Assembly (NCBI GenBank): GCA_044869805.1
Contig: JBIOXV010000107.1
Location: forward strand, 8,691-72,690
Direction: 5' to 3'
Length of the DNA: 64,000 nucleotides
Source: CAWDVR01 sp044869805
Lineage (GTDB): Bacteria; Acidobacteriota; Thermoanaerobaculia; Multivoradales; SZUA-115
Part shown: piece by piece, positions 25,742-33,242 of the stretch
How positions within the stretch are numbered: position 1 is the first letter of the stretch
Layout of the letters: each line of letters opens with the position of its first letter
Notes under the pieces: generated by a model
Told to the model about the DNA's origin: nothing
The model's database searches: none
What the model saw: the letters and a program-made list of their open reading frames with translations, nothing else
Program-made: the position numbers and the translations under genes

Positions 25742-27061
25742 ATGCATCTAGCCCCTCGGTTGCTCCGGGCCGCCGGCCTGGCCTGTGCCCTCGCCGCTCT
25801 CGCTACCCCAGCTATCGCGCAATTTGCGCAGTATACGCCGCCCGGCGGCGCGGCCGAGGAGCCGGGCACGCGCCAAGAGAAGCTCGACAGAGCGATCGAG
25901 GACGCCCGGTGGCGGCTGGGAGCGGTGCGCGTCGAGCCGTGGTTCGGGCTGCGTGAGATCGGCTACGTCGACGACGCGCCCCCCGCCGGGGCCGCCGCGG
26001 GAACAGATGGCGGCGATGGGCAGGCGACCGTCACGGCGGGCGCCGGCTTCAAGGCATACCTGCCCACCGGCCCCAAAGTGGTGCTCGCGGCGCACGCCCT
26101 GCCCGAGTACATCTGGGCCGAGGAGGCGAGCCTGCGACGGGCCAACGGCCGCTACGGCGCCGGCTTCTTCGGCTTTTTCAATCGGCTGACCGTAGAGGCG
26201 ACCGCCACCCGGGCGCAGCAGCTCGGTGTCGCGACACCGGAGCTGCTGCGCCGCACCGACACCCGGGCCGATCAGGCCGCGGCCTCGCTCGAGCTCAACG
26301 TGCTGCGCTCGCTCTACGTCTTCGCCGACTCGACGCTGACCCGGGTCGAGAACCTGGCCGACGACGCCGACGACCCGGAGCTGGCCGGCCTCGCGCGCCT
26401 CGACCGCGAGGAGCAGGTCAGCCGCGCCGGCCTGCGCCTCAAGAGCCGCGGCGGCTGGCTGATCGGCCTCGGCGTCGAGCGTTCGGACGTCGACTTCGAG
26501 AGCGCCGGTAGCGGCCCGGCCGCCGGCGACCGCTCGAACTCGGGCACCGCGCCGGTGCTCGAGCTGGCGCACCCGGAAGGCCGGCTGCAGGTGGTGGCCG
26601 ACGTCGCCTGGCGATCGCTGGAAGCGAAGGGCGGTGCGCCCTTCGTCCCCTTCGACGGCGTGACCGGCAGCCTGCGCCTGGGCTGGGGAGAGGGCGGCCG
26701 CCTGCAGCCGGCGATCTACGTGTTCCGCAACCTGGTCTACGCCCTCGACCCCTCGTACTCCTACCTCGAGAGCGACCGCTACGGCCTGTCGCTCGGGCTC
26801 CGGCTCGGCCACCGCACCCTGCTCGCGGTCTTCGCCGAGGCCGGCACCGACGACTACCAGCCGACCGAACTCGCGCCGCTGCGCGACGACGACCAGCTCG
26901 CCTACGGCGCCAGCGCGGCGCTCGAGCTCGGCCGCTCGCTCCACCTCTCGCTCGGCTGGAGCCGCGAGGAGTACGACTCCAACCTCCCCGGGCGCGACCG
27001 CGAGCTGACGGTGGTGCGCGGTGGGCTGACGCTCGGCCGCAGCCCGTCTCCCTGGTACTGA
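25742..27061 (+). CDS. Outer-membrane beta-barrel protein of the polysaccharide locus
   Basis: 439 residues. A Sec signal peptide (MHLAPRLLRAAGLACALAALATPAIA) is cut near residue 26. The mature protein is a chain of amphipathic strands alternating aromatic and polar residues (for example YGAGFFGFFNRLTVEATA, GGWLIGLGVERSDVDFE, RLQVVADVAWRSLEA, LHLSLGWSREEYDS) and ends in a strand closing on Trp-Tyr, the usual C-terminal BAM signal. It lies directly before the Wza/Wzc-type genes, as do the beta-barrel proteins of exosortase/EPS loci, and may help polysaccharide exit. The open frame extends far upstream, but nothing before the signal peptide is credible. Confidence 0.8.
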   Translation: MHLAPRLLRAAGLACALAALATPAIAQFAQYTPPGGAAEEPGTRQEKLDRAIEDARWRLGAVRVEPWFGLREIGYVDDAPPAGAAAGTDGGDGQATVTAGAGFKAYLPTGPKVVLAAHALPEYIWAEEASLRRANGRYGAGFFGFFNRLTVEATATRAQQLGVATPELLRRTDTRADQAAASLELNVLRSLYVFADSTLTRVENLADDADDPELAGLARLDREEQVSRAGLRLKSRGGWLIGLGVERSDVDFESAGSGPAAGDRSNSGTAPVLELAHPEGRLQVVADVAWRSLEAKGGAPFVPFDGVTGSLRLGWGEGGRLQPAIYVFRNLVYALDPSYSYLESDRYGLSLGLRLGHRTLLAVFAEAGTDDYQPTELAPLRDDDQLAYGASAALELGRSLHLSLGWSREEYDSNLPGRDRELTVVRGGLTLGRSPSPWY

Positions 27062-27176
27062 GGGGGTGAGGCGTGCGATCGTCAAGGAACCGACGTCGCG
27101 TTGCTTCCTACAGAGCTCGGCGTAGAGTGTCGCCAACTGCTGCCGGTGAACGCATCAAGGGCAGGAGGAACGACCG

Positions 27177-27545
27177 ATGCTATCGGAGTTGCATGCTCTG
27201 AGTGAGCGCTGGTTTCAGGCGTGGCTAGAGAAGGACGCTGCGACCGTGGAACGACTGGCGGCCGATGACTACATCTACGTTGCCCCGAGCGGGGTAGCCC
27301 TGGACCGTAAGGCCCTCTTGGCGATTATCCGTTCTCCGAGCTATAGACTGGATCATGGCACGCGCACCGAGGTCGTTGCCCGTGCCGTGGGCCAGGACGC
27401 AGCCGTGGTGCGGCATCACTATCAGGGTGCTGGCTCGTTCGAGGGCAATTCCTTCACCGATGACCAGCGGTGCGTCATGGTCTGGGAAAAACACGCCGGT
27501 GAATGGCGACTCGTGATGGAGCAGTGCTCCTTCAGCAGTAAGTAG
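27177..27545 (+). CDS. NTF2-like (DUF4440/SnoaL-type) small protein
   Basis: 122 residues with a cone-shaped NTF2 fold pattern: helix LHALSERWFQAWLEKDAATVERLAADD, then YIYVAPSGVALDRKALLAII, and strands ending CVMVWEKHAGEWRLVMEQCS. DUF4440 proteins may be small-molecule binding or catalytic; nothing here identifies a substrate. The coding DNA is less GC-biased than its neighbours, which may indicate recent acquisition. The ribosome site is AGGAGG, nine bases before the ATG. A weak TTGCTT-N16-TAGAGT promoter lies at 27102-27129. Confidence 0.8.
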   Translation: MLSELHALSERWFQAWLEKDAATVERLAADDYIYVAPSGVALDRKALLAIIRSPSYRLDHGTRTEVVARAVGQDAAVVRHHYQGAGSFEGNSFTDDQRCVMVWEKHAGEWRLVMEQCSFSSK

Positions 27546-27559
27546 AGGGCGCGCAGGCT

Positions 27560-27590
27560 CCGGGCGGCGCTCTCGGCAGCGCCGGCCCGG
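27560..27590 (+). terminator. GC-rich hairpin after the NTF2-like gene
   Basis: Left arm CCGGGCGGCGCT (27560-27571) pairs with AGCGCC plus GCCCGG (27578-27583 and 27585-27590), with a single bulged G and a six-base loop: 12 base pairs. No U-tract follows. It separates the NTF2-like gene from the polysaccharide export genes and may be a terminator or a stability element. Confidence 0.45.
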
Positions 27591-27605
27591 GCCTCCGAGG
27601 CGCCA

Positions 27606-27614
27606 TGGTAAACT
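27606..27614 (+). promoter_or_regulatory. Extended -10 promoter of the export operon, probably leaderless
   Basis: TGGTAAACT is an extended -10 (TGN followed by TAAACT at 27609-27614) seven bases before the GTG at 27622, which has no Shine-Dalgarno. Transcription would begin at the start codon. Confidence 0.45.
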
Positions 27615-27621
27615 CAACGCT

Positions 27622-28467
27622 GTGAGGAATATAGGCTTCGGGCTATTCCTGCTCTTGGCCAGCTTCTGCCCAGCCTCGCCAGCGTCCGCGCAAGGGTCAC
27701 CCGGCGCCGTCTATCGCGTGGGGCCCAAGGACCTGCTCGAGATCCAGGTGCTGGGCGTCTCGGAGCTCAACGGCGAGCGCCGGGTCTCCGAGGACGGCAA
27801 GATCAACCTGCCGCTGATCGGCGACTTCGAGGTCGCGGGGCTCACCGACTCCGAGGTCCGCGTCAAGCTCAAGACGCTCCTCGAGTCCAAGTACCTGCAG
27901 AACCAGGCGGCCTCGGTCTCGGTGGTGATCAAGGAGTTCCGCTCGCGGCCGATCTCGGTGATCGGCGCGGTGCAGACCCCCGGGCCGCTGTCGTTCCCCG
28001 GGCGCTGGACCCTGATCGAGGCGCTGACCGCGGCCGGCGGCCTGGTCGGCGACCACGGCAACGTGGTGCACGTGCTGCGGCGGGCGGAAAACGGCCTCAC
28101 CGACCAGGTCGAGATCCCGGTCGACGCCTTGCTGCTGCGCGCCGACCCGCGCGCCAACATTCCGATCTTCGCCAACGACCTGATCAACGTGCCGGCGGCG
28201 ATCTCGGTCACGGTATTCATCGTCGGCGAGGTGAAGGTGCCCGGCGCGCTCGCCTTCAAGAGCACCGAGCGCATCACCGTGCTCACCGCGCTGGCGCGCG
28301 CCGGCGGCCTGACCGACCGCGCGGCGCGCACGGTGCTGATCCGCCGGCAGGGCAAGGGCGGCGAGCAGGAGATCACCGCCGACGCCAAGCGCATCCTCGC
28401 CGGCAAGGACCCCGACGTCGAGCTGCAGCAGGGCGACGTGGTGGTGGTCAAGGAGGCCTTCTTTTGA
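27622..28467 (+). CDS. Wza-like polysaccharide export protein (Poly_export + SLBB)
   Basis: 281 residues. A signal peptide (residues 1-24, ending ASAQG) precedes the Poly_export domain (YRVGPKDLLEIQVLGVSELNGERRVSEDGKINLPLIGDF, about 30-115) and two SLBB repeats (about 118-190, starting ISVIGAVQTPGPLSFPG, and about 200-270, starting VFIVGEVKVPGALAF). It forms the periplasmic/outer-membrane exit pore for exopolysaccharide. No lipobox Cys is at the cleavage site, unlike E. coli Wza. It overlaps the kinase gene by four bases. Confidence 0.92.
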   Translation: MRNIGFGLFLLLASFCPASPASAQGSPGAVYRVGPKDLLEIQVLGVSELNGERRVSEDGKINLPLIGDFEVAGLTDSEVRVKLKTLLESKYLQNQAASVSVVIKEFRSRPISVIGAVQTPGPLSFPGRWTLIEALTAAGGLVGDHGNVVHVLRRAENGLTDQVEIPVDALLLRADPRANIPIFANDLINVPAAISVTVFIVGEVKVPGALAFKSTERITVLTALARAGGLTDRAARTVLIRRQGKGGEQEITADAKRILAGKDPDVELQQGDVVVVKEAFF

Positions 28468-30848
28468 ACGTCACCCCGCGCGACAGCCGCTCCGCGAGCG
28501 GCTCCTCCTCGCTGCCCACGGCCGTGCCCGACGCCGCTCACGATCCCTTCGCGCTGGCGGCGCGGGACCCGTTCGCCGCCGATCCGCTGGGCGGGACGGA
28601 AGCGAGCTCGTTCCACATCGCGGACTACCTGCAGATCCTCAAGCGCCGCTGGCGGCTGGTGGCGGTGGTGGTGGTGCTGTCGCTCGGCGCGGCCGCGGTG
28701 CGCTACTCGATCACCCCGCGCGAGTACCGCGCCGAGACCCAGATCCAGATCGAGCGCCGCAGCTTGAACTCGCTCGCCAGCAGCCAGAGCAACTCCAACC
28801 CGTGGCTCGAGGGTTGGTGGAACCTCGAGTACTACCCGACCCAGTACCGCCTGCTGCAGAGCCGAGGGCTCGCCGAGCGGGTGGTCAGGAACCTGCGCCT
28901 CGCCGACGACGCGGAGTTCAACCGCGGTGGGCCTCGCCCCAAGGGCGGCGGGCCCGGCTCGCCCACCGCGGCGGACGACGAGGCGGTGCTCGGCAGCCTC
29001 GCCGGGAGCCTGCTGGGGGGCCTCGAGATCAATCCCATCGCCAACACCCAGCTGGTCTCGATCGCCTACCGCTCGCAGAGCCCACGCCTGGCGGCGGCGG
29101 TGGCCAACGGCTTCGCCGAGGCCTTCATCGAGTGGGGTATCGAGGGCCGCAGCGAAACCGTGGGCCGCGCTTCGAGCTTCCTCGAAAAGCAGGTCGGCAC
29201 CCTCAAGGAGGAGATCGCGGCCAAGGAAGCGACGCTGCGCGACCTGTCGCGCAGCTCGGGCCTGATCAACCTGGCGCCCGACTCCAACCCCACGACCGAG
29301 CGCCTCGAGAGCCTGAACCAGGACTACGCCAAGGCCAAGGCCGACCGCATCTCCAAGGAGGCGCGGTACCGCGAGCTGACGTCGGTGCGCGACGAGACGA
29401 TGAGCGAGGCCCTGTCGAGCACCCTGATCAGCGGCCTGCGCGCCGAGCTGGTGCAGCTACGCCAGGAGTACGACGCCAAGCTCAAGACCTACCGTCCCGA
29501 GTACCCGGAGATGGTGACCTTGAAGGGGCGGGTCGACAAGCAGCAGCAGGCGGTCAACGAGGCGATCCGCGAGGCGGTTTCCAAGGCCCGCGATGCCGCC
29601 TACTCCGACTACCAGACTGCGTTGCGCACCGAGCAGAACTTCTCGCGTGAGCTGGCGTCGGCGACCAACGAGAGCCTGGCCCAGAACTCGGCGGCCGTCG
29701 ACTACGCCAACCTGTTGGGCGAGATCGCCACCCTGCGCGCGACGTTGAACGACTTGCAGAAGAAGCAGTCGGAGGCGAGCGTCAGCTCCAGCTTGCAGGA
29801 GACCCGCGAGTCGAACGTGCACGTGGTCGACCGCGCGCTGGTGCCGGGAGGGCCGTTCCGGCCGTCGCTCAGGCGCGAGCTGTCGCTCGGCCTCATGCTG
29901 GGCCTGGTGGCCGGCCTCGGCCTGGTCTTCCTGCTCGAGTTCCTGGATCGCACGATCAAGGACCCCGCCGACCTCGAGAAGCTGACCGGCCTGCCGACCC
30001 TCGCCGTGATCCCGGACTCGATGGGCGGCGGACGGACCGGCTACGGCTCCTACGGCTACGGATATGGCTACGGCTACGGCGCGCGCACCAGCCACAAGAA
30101 GGGCGGCTGGCTCGAGAAGCGCACCGAGGAGCAGGTCGCGATCGAGCTCCTGCCCCACGCCCGGCCGCGGCTGGCGATCGCCGAGGCGTACCGCTCGCTG
30201 CGCACGGCGCTCCTGCTGTCCTCCGCCGAGGCGCTGCAGGTCATCGCCGTCACCTCGGCCGAGAGCGGCGAGGGCAAGACGACGACGGCGGCCAACGTGG
30301 CGGTGGTGATGGCCCAGCTCGGCCGCCGCGTGCTGCTCATCGACGGCGACCTGCGCAAGCCCAAGCTGCACGAAATCTTCCAGATCTCGAACCGCTTCGG
30401 GGTGGTGAACCTGCTGACCGCCGGCGGCAAGATAGAAGAGGTGTTCCTGCGCACCGCGGTACCCAACCTCTACGTCATCCCCGCCGGGCCGATCCCGCCC
30501 AACCCGGCGGAGCTGCTGGCCTCCGAGCGCATGCGTGACTTCGTGCACCAAGTGCGCGGCGCCTTCGACCTGGTGGTCATCGACTCGCCGCCGGCGCTGG
30601 CGGTGACCGACCCCACGCTGATCGGCCATCTGGTCGACGGCGTGCTGCTGTGCTTCGCCGCCGGCAAGGTGCCGCGCGAGGAGATCCGGGCCTGCCGCGA
30701 CCGCCTGGTGCGCAACGAAGTCAAGATCCTGGGCACGGTGCTCAACCGCTACCGCTCCGACCAGGGCCGCTACGGCAAGCGCTACCAGCGCTACGAGAGC
30801 TACGGCTCCCAGGCCCCCGAGGAGGCGGCCAAAGACTCCGCCGCGTGA
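28464..30848 (+). CDS. Wzc-like chain-length determinant and BY-kinase
   Basis: 794 residues. The cytoplasmic N-terminus leads to helix 1 (about 64-82, WRLVAVVVVLSLGAAA), a large periplasmic Wzz domain with coiled coil (190-450), helix 2 (about 470-492) and a bacterial tyrosine kinase domain with Walker A ESGEGKTT (Lys605), Walker A' VLLIDGDLRKP near 625 and Walker B VVIDSPPA near 700. The C-terminus carries a Tyr cluster (YRSDQGRYGKRYQRYESYG) for autophosphorylation. A second Tyr/Gly repeat (residues about 525-541, alternating G-Y) sits between helix 2 and the kinase. The TTG start has AAGGAGG at ideal spacing. It controls polymer length and export together with the Wza-like protein. Confidence 0.92.
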   Translation: MNVTPRDSRSASGSSSLPTAVPDAAHDPFALAARDPFAADPLGGTEASSFHIADYLQILKRRWRLVAVVVVLSLGAAAVRYSITPREYRAETQIQIERRSLNSLASSQSNSNPWLEGWWNLEYYPTQYRLLQSRGLAERVVRNLRLADDAEFNRGGPRPKGGGPGSPTAADDEAVLGSLAGSLLGGLEINPIANTQLVSIAYRSQSPRLAAAVANGFAEAFIEWGIEGRSETVGRASSFLEKQVGTLKEEIAAKEATLRDLSRSSGLINLAPDSNPTTERLESLNQDYAKAKADRISKEARYRELTSVRDETMSEALSSTLISGLRAELVQLRQEYDAKLKTYRPEYPEMVTLKGRVDKQQQAVNEAIREAVSKARDAAYSDYQTALRTEQNFSRELASATNESLAQNSAAVDYANLLGEIATLRATLNDLQKKQSEASVSSSLQETRESNVHVVDRALVPGGPFRPSLRRELSLGLMLGLVAGLGLVFLLEFLDRTIKDPADLEKLTGLPTLAVIPDSMGGGRTGYGSYGYGYGYGYGARTSHKKGGWLEKRTEEQVAIELLPHARPRLAIAEAYRSLRTALLLSSAEALQVIAVTSAESGEGKTTTAANVAVVMAQLGRRVLLIDGDLRKPKLHEIFQISNRFGVVNLLTAGGKIEEVFLRTAVPNLYVIPAGPIPPNPAELLASERMRDFVHQVRGAFDLVVIDSPPALAVTDPTLIGHLVDGVLLCFAAGKVPREEIRACRDRLVRNEVKILGTVLNRYRSDQGRYGKRYQRYESYGSQAPEEAAKDSAA

Positions 30849-31600
30849 TGATCGACCTGCACTGCCACCTCCTGCCGGGAGTCGACGACGGTCCCTGGCG
30901 GCTCGAAGAGTCGGTCGCCATGTGCCGCCTCGCCGAGCGCGAGGGCACCCGCGTGCTGGTGGCGACCCCCCACCAGCGGCACCCGAGCTGGTGGAACGAC
31001 GACCGCGGCAAGCTGCTCGCTCTGCTCGCCGAGCTACAACAGCAGCTCGGCGAATCGCCGCGCGTGCTGCCCGGCGCCGAGATCCGCGCCGACGCCGAGC
31101 TCCTTGCCGCGGTCGAAGAGCTGCCCGGGGGGAGCCTCCTGCCGCTCGCCGGCTCGCGCTACCTCCTGGTCGAGCTCAACCGCCACGCGCCGACCGTCGA
31201 CTCCGCAGAGCTGGTGCACGAGCTGACGGTGGCGGGCTGGCACCCGATCCTCGCCCATCCCGAGCACTATCCCTGGCTGCTCGCCCAGCCCGAGCTGATC
31301 GAGCGCCTGATCGCCCAGGGAGCCTTGCTGCAGATCACCGGCGCGAGCCTCACCGGACATTTCGGGCGCCGGGCCCAGCTCGCCTGCCGCAACCTGCTCG
31401 ACGCGGGCTGGGTGCACTTCGTGGCGAGCGACGCGCACGGCCTCGAGCGCCGGCCTCCCGGTCTGCAGGCGGCCTTCGCCGCCCTCGCCCGCGGCTGGGG
31501 CGAGGAGACGGCGCGGGCGCTGACCAGCGGCAACCCCGGCGCCGTGATCGAGAACCGTCCCCTGCCGCAGCTCTCCCTGCTGCGGCCCGCCTATGCCTGA
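30848..31600 (+). CDS. PHP-type tyrosine-protein phosphatase (CpsB/YwqE family)
   Basis: 250 residues. The PHP metal-binding N-terminus reads IDLHCHLLPGVDDGP (His5, His7, Asp13). Further conserved pieces are ATPHQRHP near 42, ILAHPEHYPWL near 137 and HFVASDAHGLERRPP near 195. This family dephosphorylates BY-kinase tyrosine clusters and is the natural partner of the kinase just upstream, whose TGA overlaps this ATG (TGATG). It therefore closes a phospho-cycle controlling exopolysaccharide assembly. Confidence 0.92.
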   Translation: MIDLHCHLLPGVDDGPWRLEESVAMCRLAEREGTRVLVATPHQRHPSWWNDDRGKLLALLAELQQQLGESPRVLPGAEIRADAELLAAVEELPGGSLLPLAGSRYLLVELNRHAPTVDSAELVHELTVAGWHPILAHPEHYPWLLAQPELIERLIAQGALLQITGASLTGHFGRRAQLACRNLLDAGWVHFVASDAHGLERRPPGLQAAFAALARGWGEETARALTSGNPGAVIENRPLPQLSLLRPAYA

Positions 31601-31669
31601 CTCGCGACCGGCAAGCTGGAAGCGCAGCCGCCAAGCTGGACTCGCGTGGGGCGAGCTTGACATGCGACC

Positions 31670-31757
31670 TGTCATCCCGAGCGAAGCGCAGGACCAGGGT
31701 GCGGGCCGCCGAGCTTTGAAGCCATCCCCCAGATCCCTCGCTGTGCTCGGGATGACC
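31670..31757. repeat. Intergenic inverted-repeat element (TCATCCCGAG family)
   Basis: Arms GTCATCCCGAGC (31671-31682) and GCTCGGGATGAC (31745-31756) are perfect 12-base complements; over 18 bases 16 match. The inside reads like the dispersed 'TCATCCCGAGCGAAGCG ... AGATCCCTCG' repeats known from many Gram-negative genomes. The right arm contains the ATG used by the next gene. Direct partial repeats of CAAGCTGGA lie just upstream (31612-31640). Confidence 0.7.
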
Positions 31758-33239
31758 TCGAGAGCCTTGCCTGGTCGGGTGCCGCACCCCGGGGCCGTCC
31801 GCCTTGCCGGTGTCGTCCTAGGTCTCGCCGCAGCCCTCGCCTTCTCGGCCGGCGCCGCACCCCAGGCGCCCCCCACGGCGCCGGCGATCGATCCCTTCTA
31901 CACCGCTCTCCTTGCCGACGGCATCCAGAGCTTCGACGACGGCCAGGCCGCCGAGGCGGCGAAGAGCCTGCGCCTCGCCTGCTTCGGCATGCTCGAGGAG
32001 CCGGTCCCGCTCGCCGGCTGCCTCGCCCGCCTCGGCCTGGCGCAGGCCGAAAGCGAGGACCGCGAAGGCTTCTCCGAGACCTTCCGGCGGCTGGCGGTGG
32101 TCGAGGAGCGCTTCCAGGGTTACCGCCAAGCGGCGTTGCCCGCCGCCGTGCGCACCGGCTACGAGACGTGGTTGGTGCGCTGGATCCCCGAGCAGCAGCT
32201 CGCAACGGTGGGCGCCTTCGCGCCGCTCGCCGAGCGCCGCACCGCCGCCAAGGTCCGCCGCCTGCCGCCCAAGGAGCGCCGCGCCCGCATCGACGAGCTG
32301 CTCAGGGAGGCGCCCACCAACCCGCGCTGGCACGTGCTCAAGGCCGACCTCGAGCTCGAAGAGGGCAAGGTCGACCTCGCCCTGGCCTCGGTCGCGGCGG
32401 CGCTGGCCGCCGACCCCGGCAACCTCCAGGCCCGCTGCCTCAAGGGCCTCGCCGCCTCGATCCAACAGGACTGCGCCGCCGCCGTGCAGGAGCTCGCGGT
32501 GTGCGAAACCGCGCACCAGGAGCCGAGCTACGCCGAGGCCCTGCTCTCCTGCCAGGTGAAGCTCGGCCAGTGGCAGGCCGCCGAGGCGACGCTCGCCGGC
32601 CTTCCCGAGGACCTCCAGGACGATCGCCGCTTCGAGCGCTTCGCCCGCCAGGTCGAGCGCAACCGCGCCGCGCCACCGGCGCCTGCCGCTCCGCCGGCGG
32701 GAAGCGCTTCCTCGGGCACGCCGCCGGCCGGCGCCGCGACGACCGAGCCGCCACCCGAGGGCAAGCCGCCAACCGCCACGGCGCCCCCCAAGGCCGATCC
32801 GTCTCCGGTGACGCCGCCCCCCGTCTCCCTACCTCTCGCCCCACCCGCCACGGCGTCGCTCTCCGAGGAAGAGAGCCGCAAGCTCGCCGAGCTCCGCCAG
32901 CGGGTGGCCAGAGTGCAATACAGCGGCGAGCTGGCGGAGCCGCTCCGGCAGGCGGCCGAGATTGCCACTGCCCATCCCGAGGTCCCCGAGGCGCAGTTCC
33001 TCGCCGCGGAGATCGCCTACCGCGCTTCGCGCTGGCAGGACGCCGTCATCTACTTCCGCCGCGGCGGCGACCCCGGCGACGAGCGGCCCGTGCTGCTCTT
33101 CTACCTCGCCGTCGCCCTCTTCGAGAGCGGCGACCGCGAAGCCGCCGCGGCCGCGCTCACGCGCGCTCTGCCCAAGCTCGAGAAGACCCCGCTCGTCGAG
33201 AGCTACCGGGAGAAGATCCTGGGGGCGGGGAAGGGCTGA
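31752..33239 (+). CDS. Secreted TPR protein with Pro/Ala-rich linker
   Basis: 495 residues from the chosen ATG. An export signal (GAVRLAGVVLGLAAALAFSAGA) lies at about 12-35; TPR-like helix pairs follow at about 50-310; a low-complexity Pro/Ala/Thr linker spans about 315-375; and a second pair of TPR units lies at about 380-490 (LRQRVARVQYSGELAEPLRQ, WQDAVIYFRRGGDPGDE). It likely scaffolds protein contacts in the periplasm for the export machinery. The frame is open back to 31593, but that extension translates the intergenic repeat and lacks a signal-like start, so I place the start at 31752, inside the right arm of the repeat. Confidence 0.72.
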   Translation: MTSRALPGRVPHPGAVRLAGVVLGLAAALAFSAGAAPQAPPTAPAIDPFYTALLADGIQSFDDGQAAEAAKSLRLACFGMLEEPVPLAGCLARLGLAQAESEDREGFSETFRRLAVVEERFQGYRQAALPAAVRTGYETWLVRWIPEQQLATVGAFAPLAERRTAAKVRRLPPKERRARIDELLREAPTNPRWHVLKADLELEEGKVDLALASVAAALAADPGNLQARCLKGLAASIQQDCAAAVQELAVCETAHQEPSYAEALLSCQVKLGQWQAAEATLAGLPEDLQDDRRFERFARQVERNRAAPPAPAAPPAGSASSGTPPAGAATTEPPPEGKPPTATAPPKADPSPVTPPPVSLPLAPPATASLSEEESRKLAELRQRVARVQYSGELAEPLRQAAEIATAHPEVPEAQFLAAEIAYRASRWQDAVIYFRRGGDPGDERPVLLFYLAVALFESGDREAAAAALTRALPKLEKTPLVESYREKILGAGKG

Positions 33240-33242
33240 AGG

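Noticed and set aside
31593..31751. N-terminal extension of the TPR protein
   Set aside because: It translates the intergenic inverted repeat and lacks export-signal or domain character.
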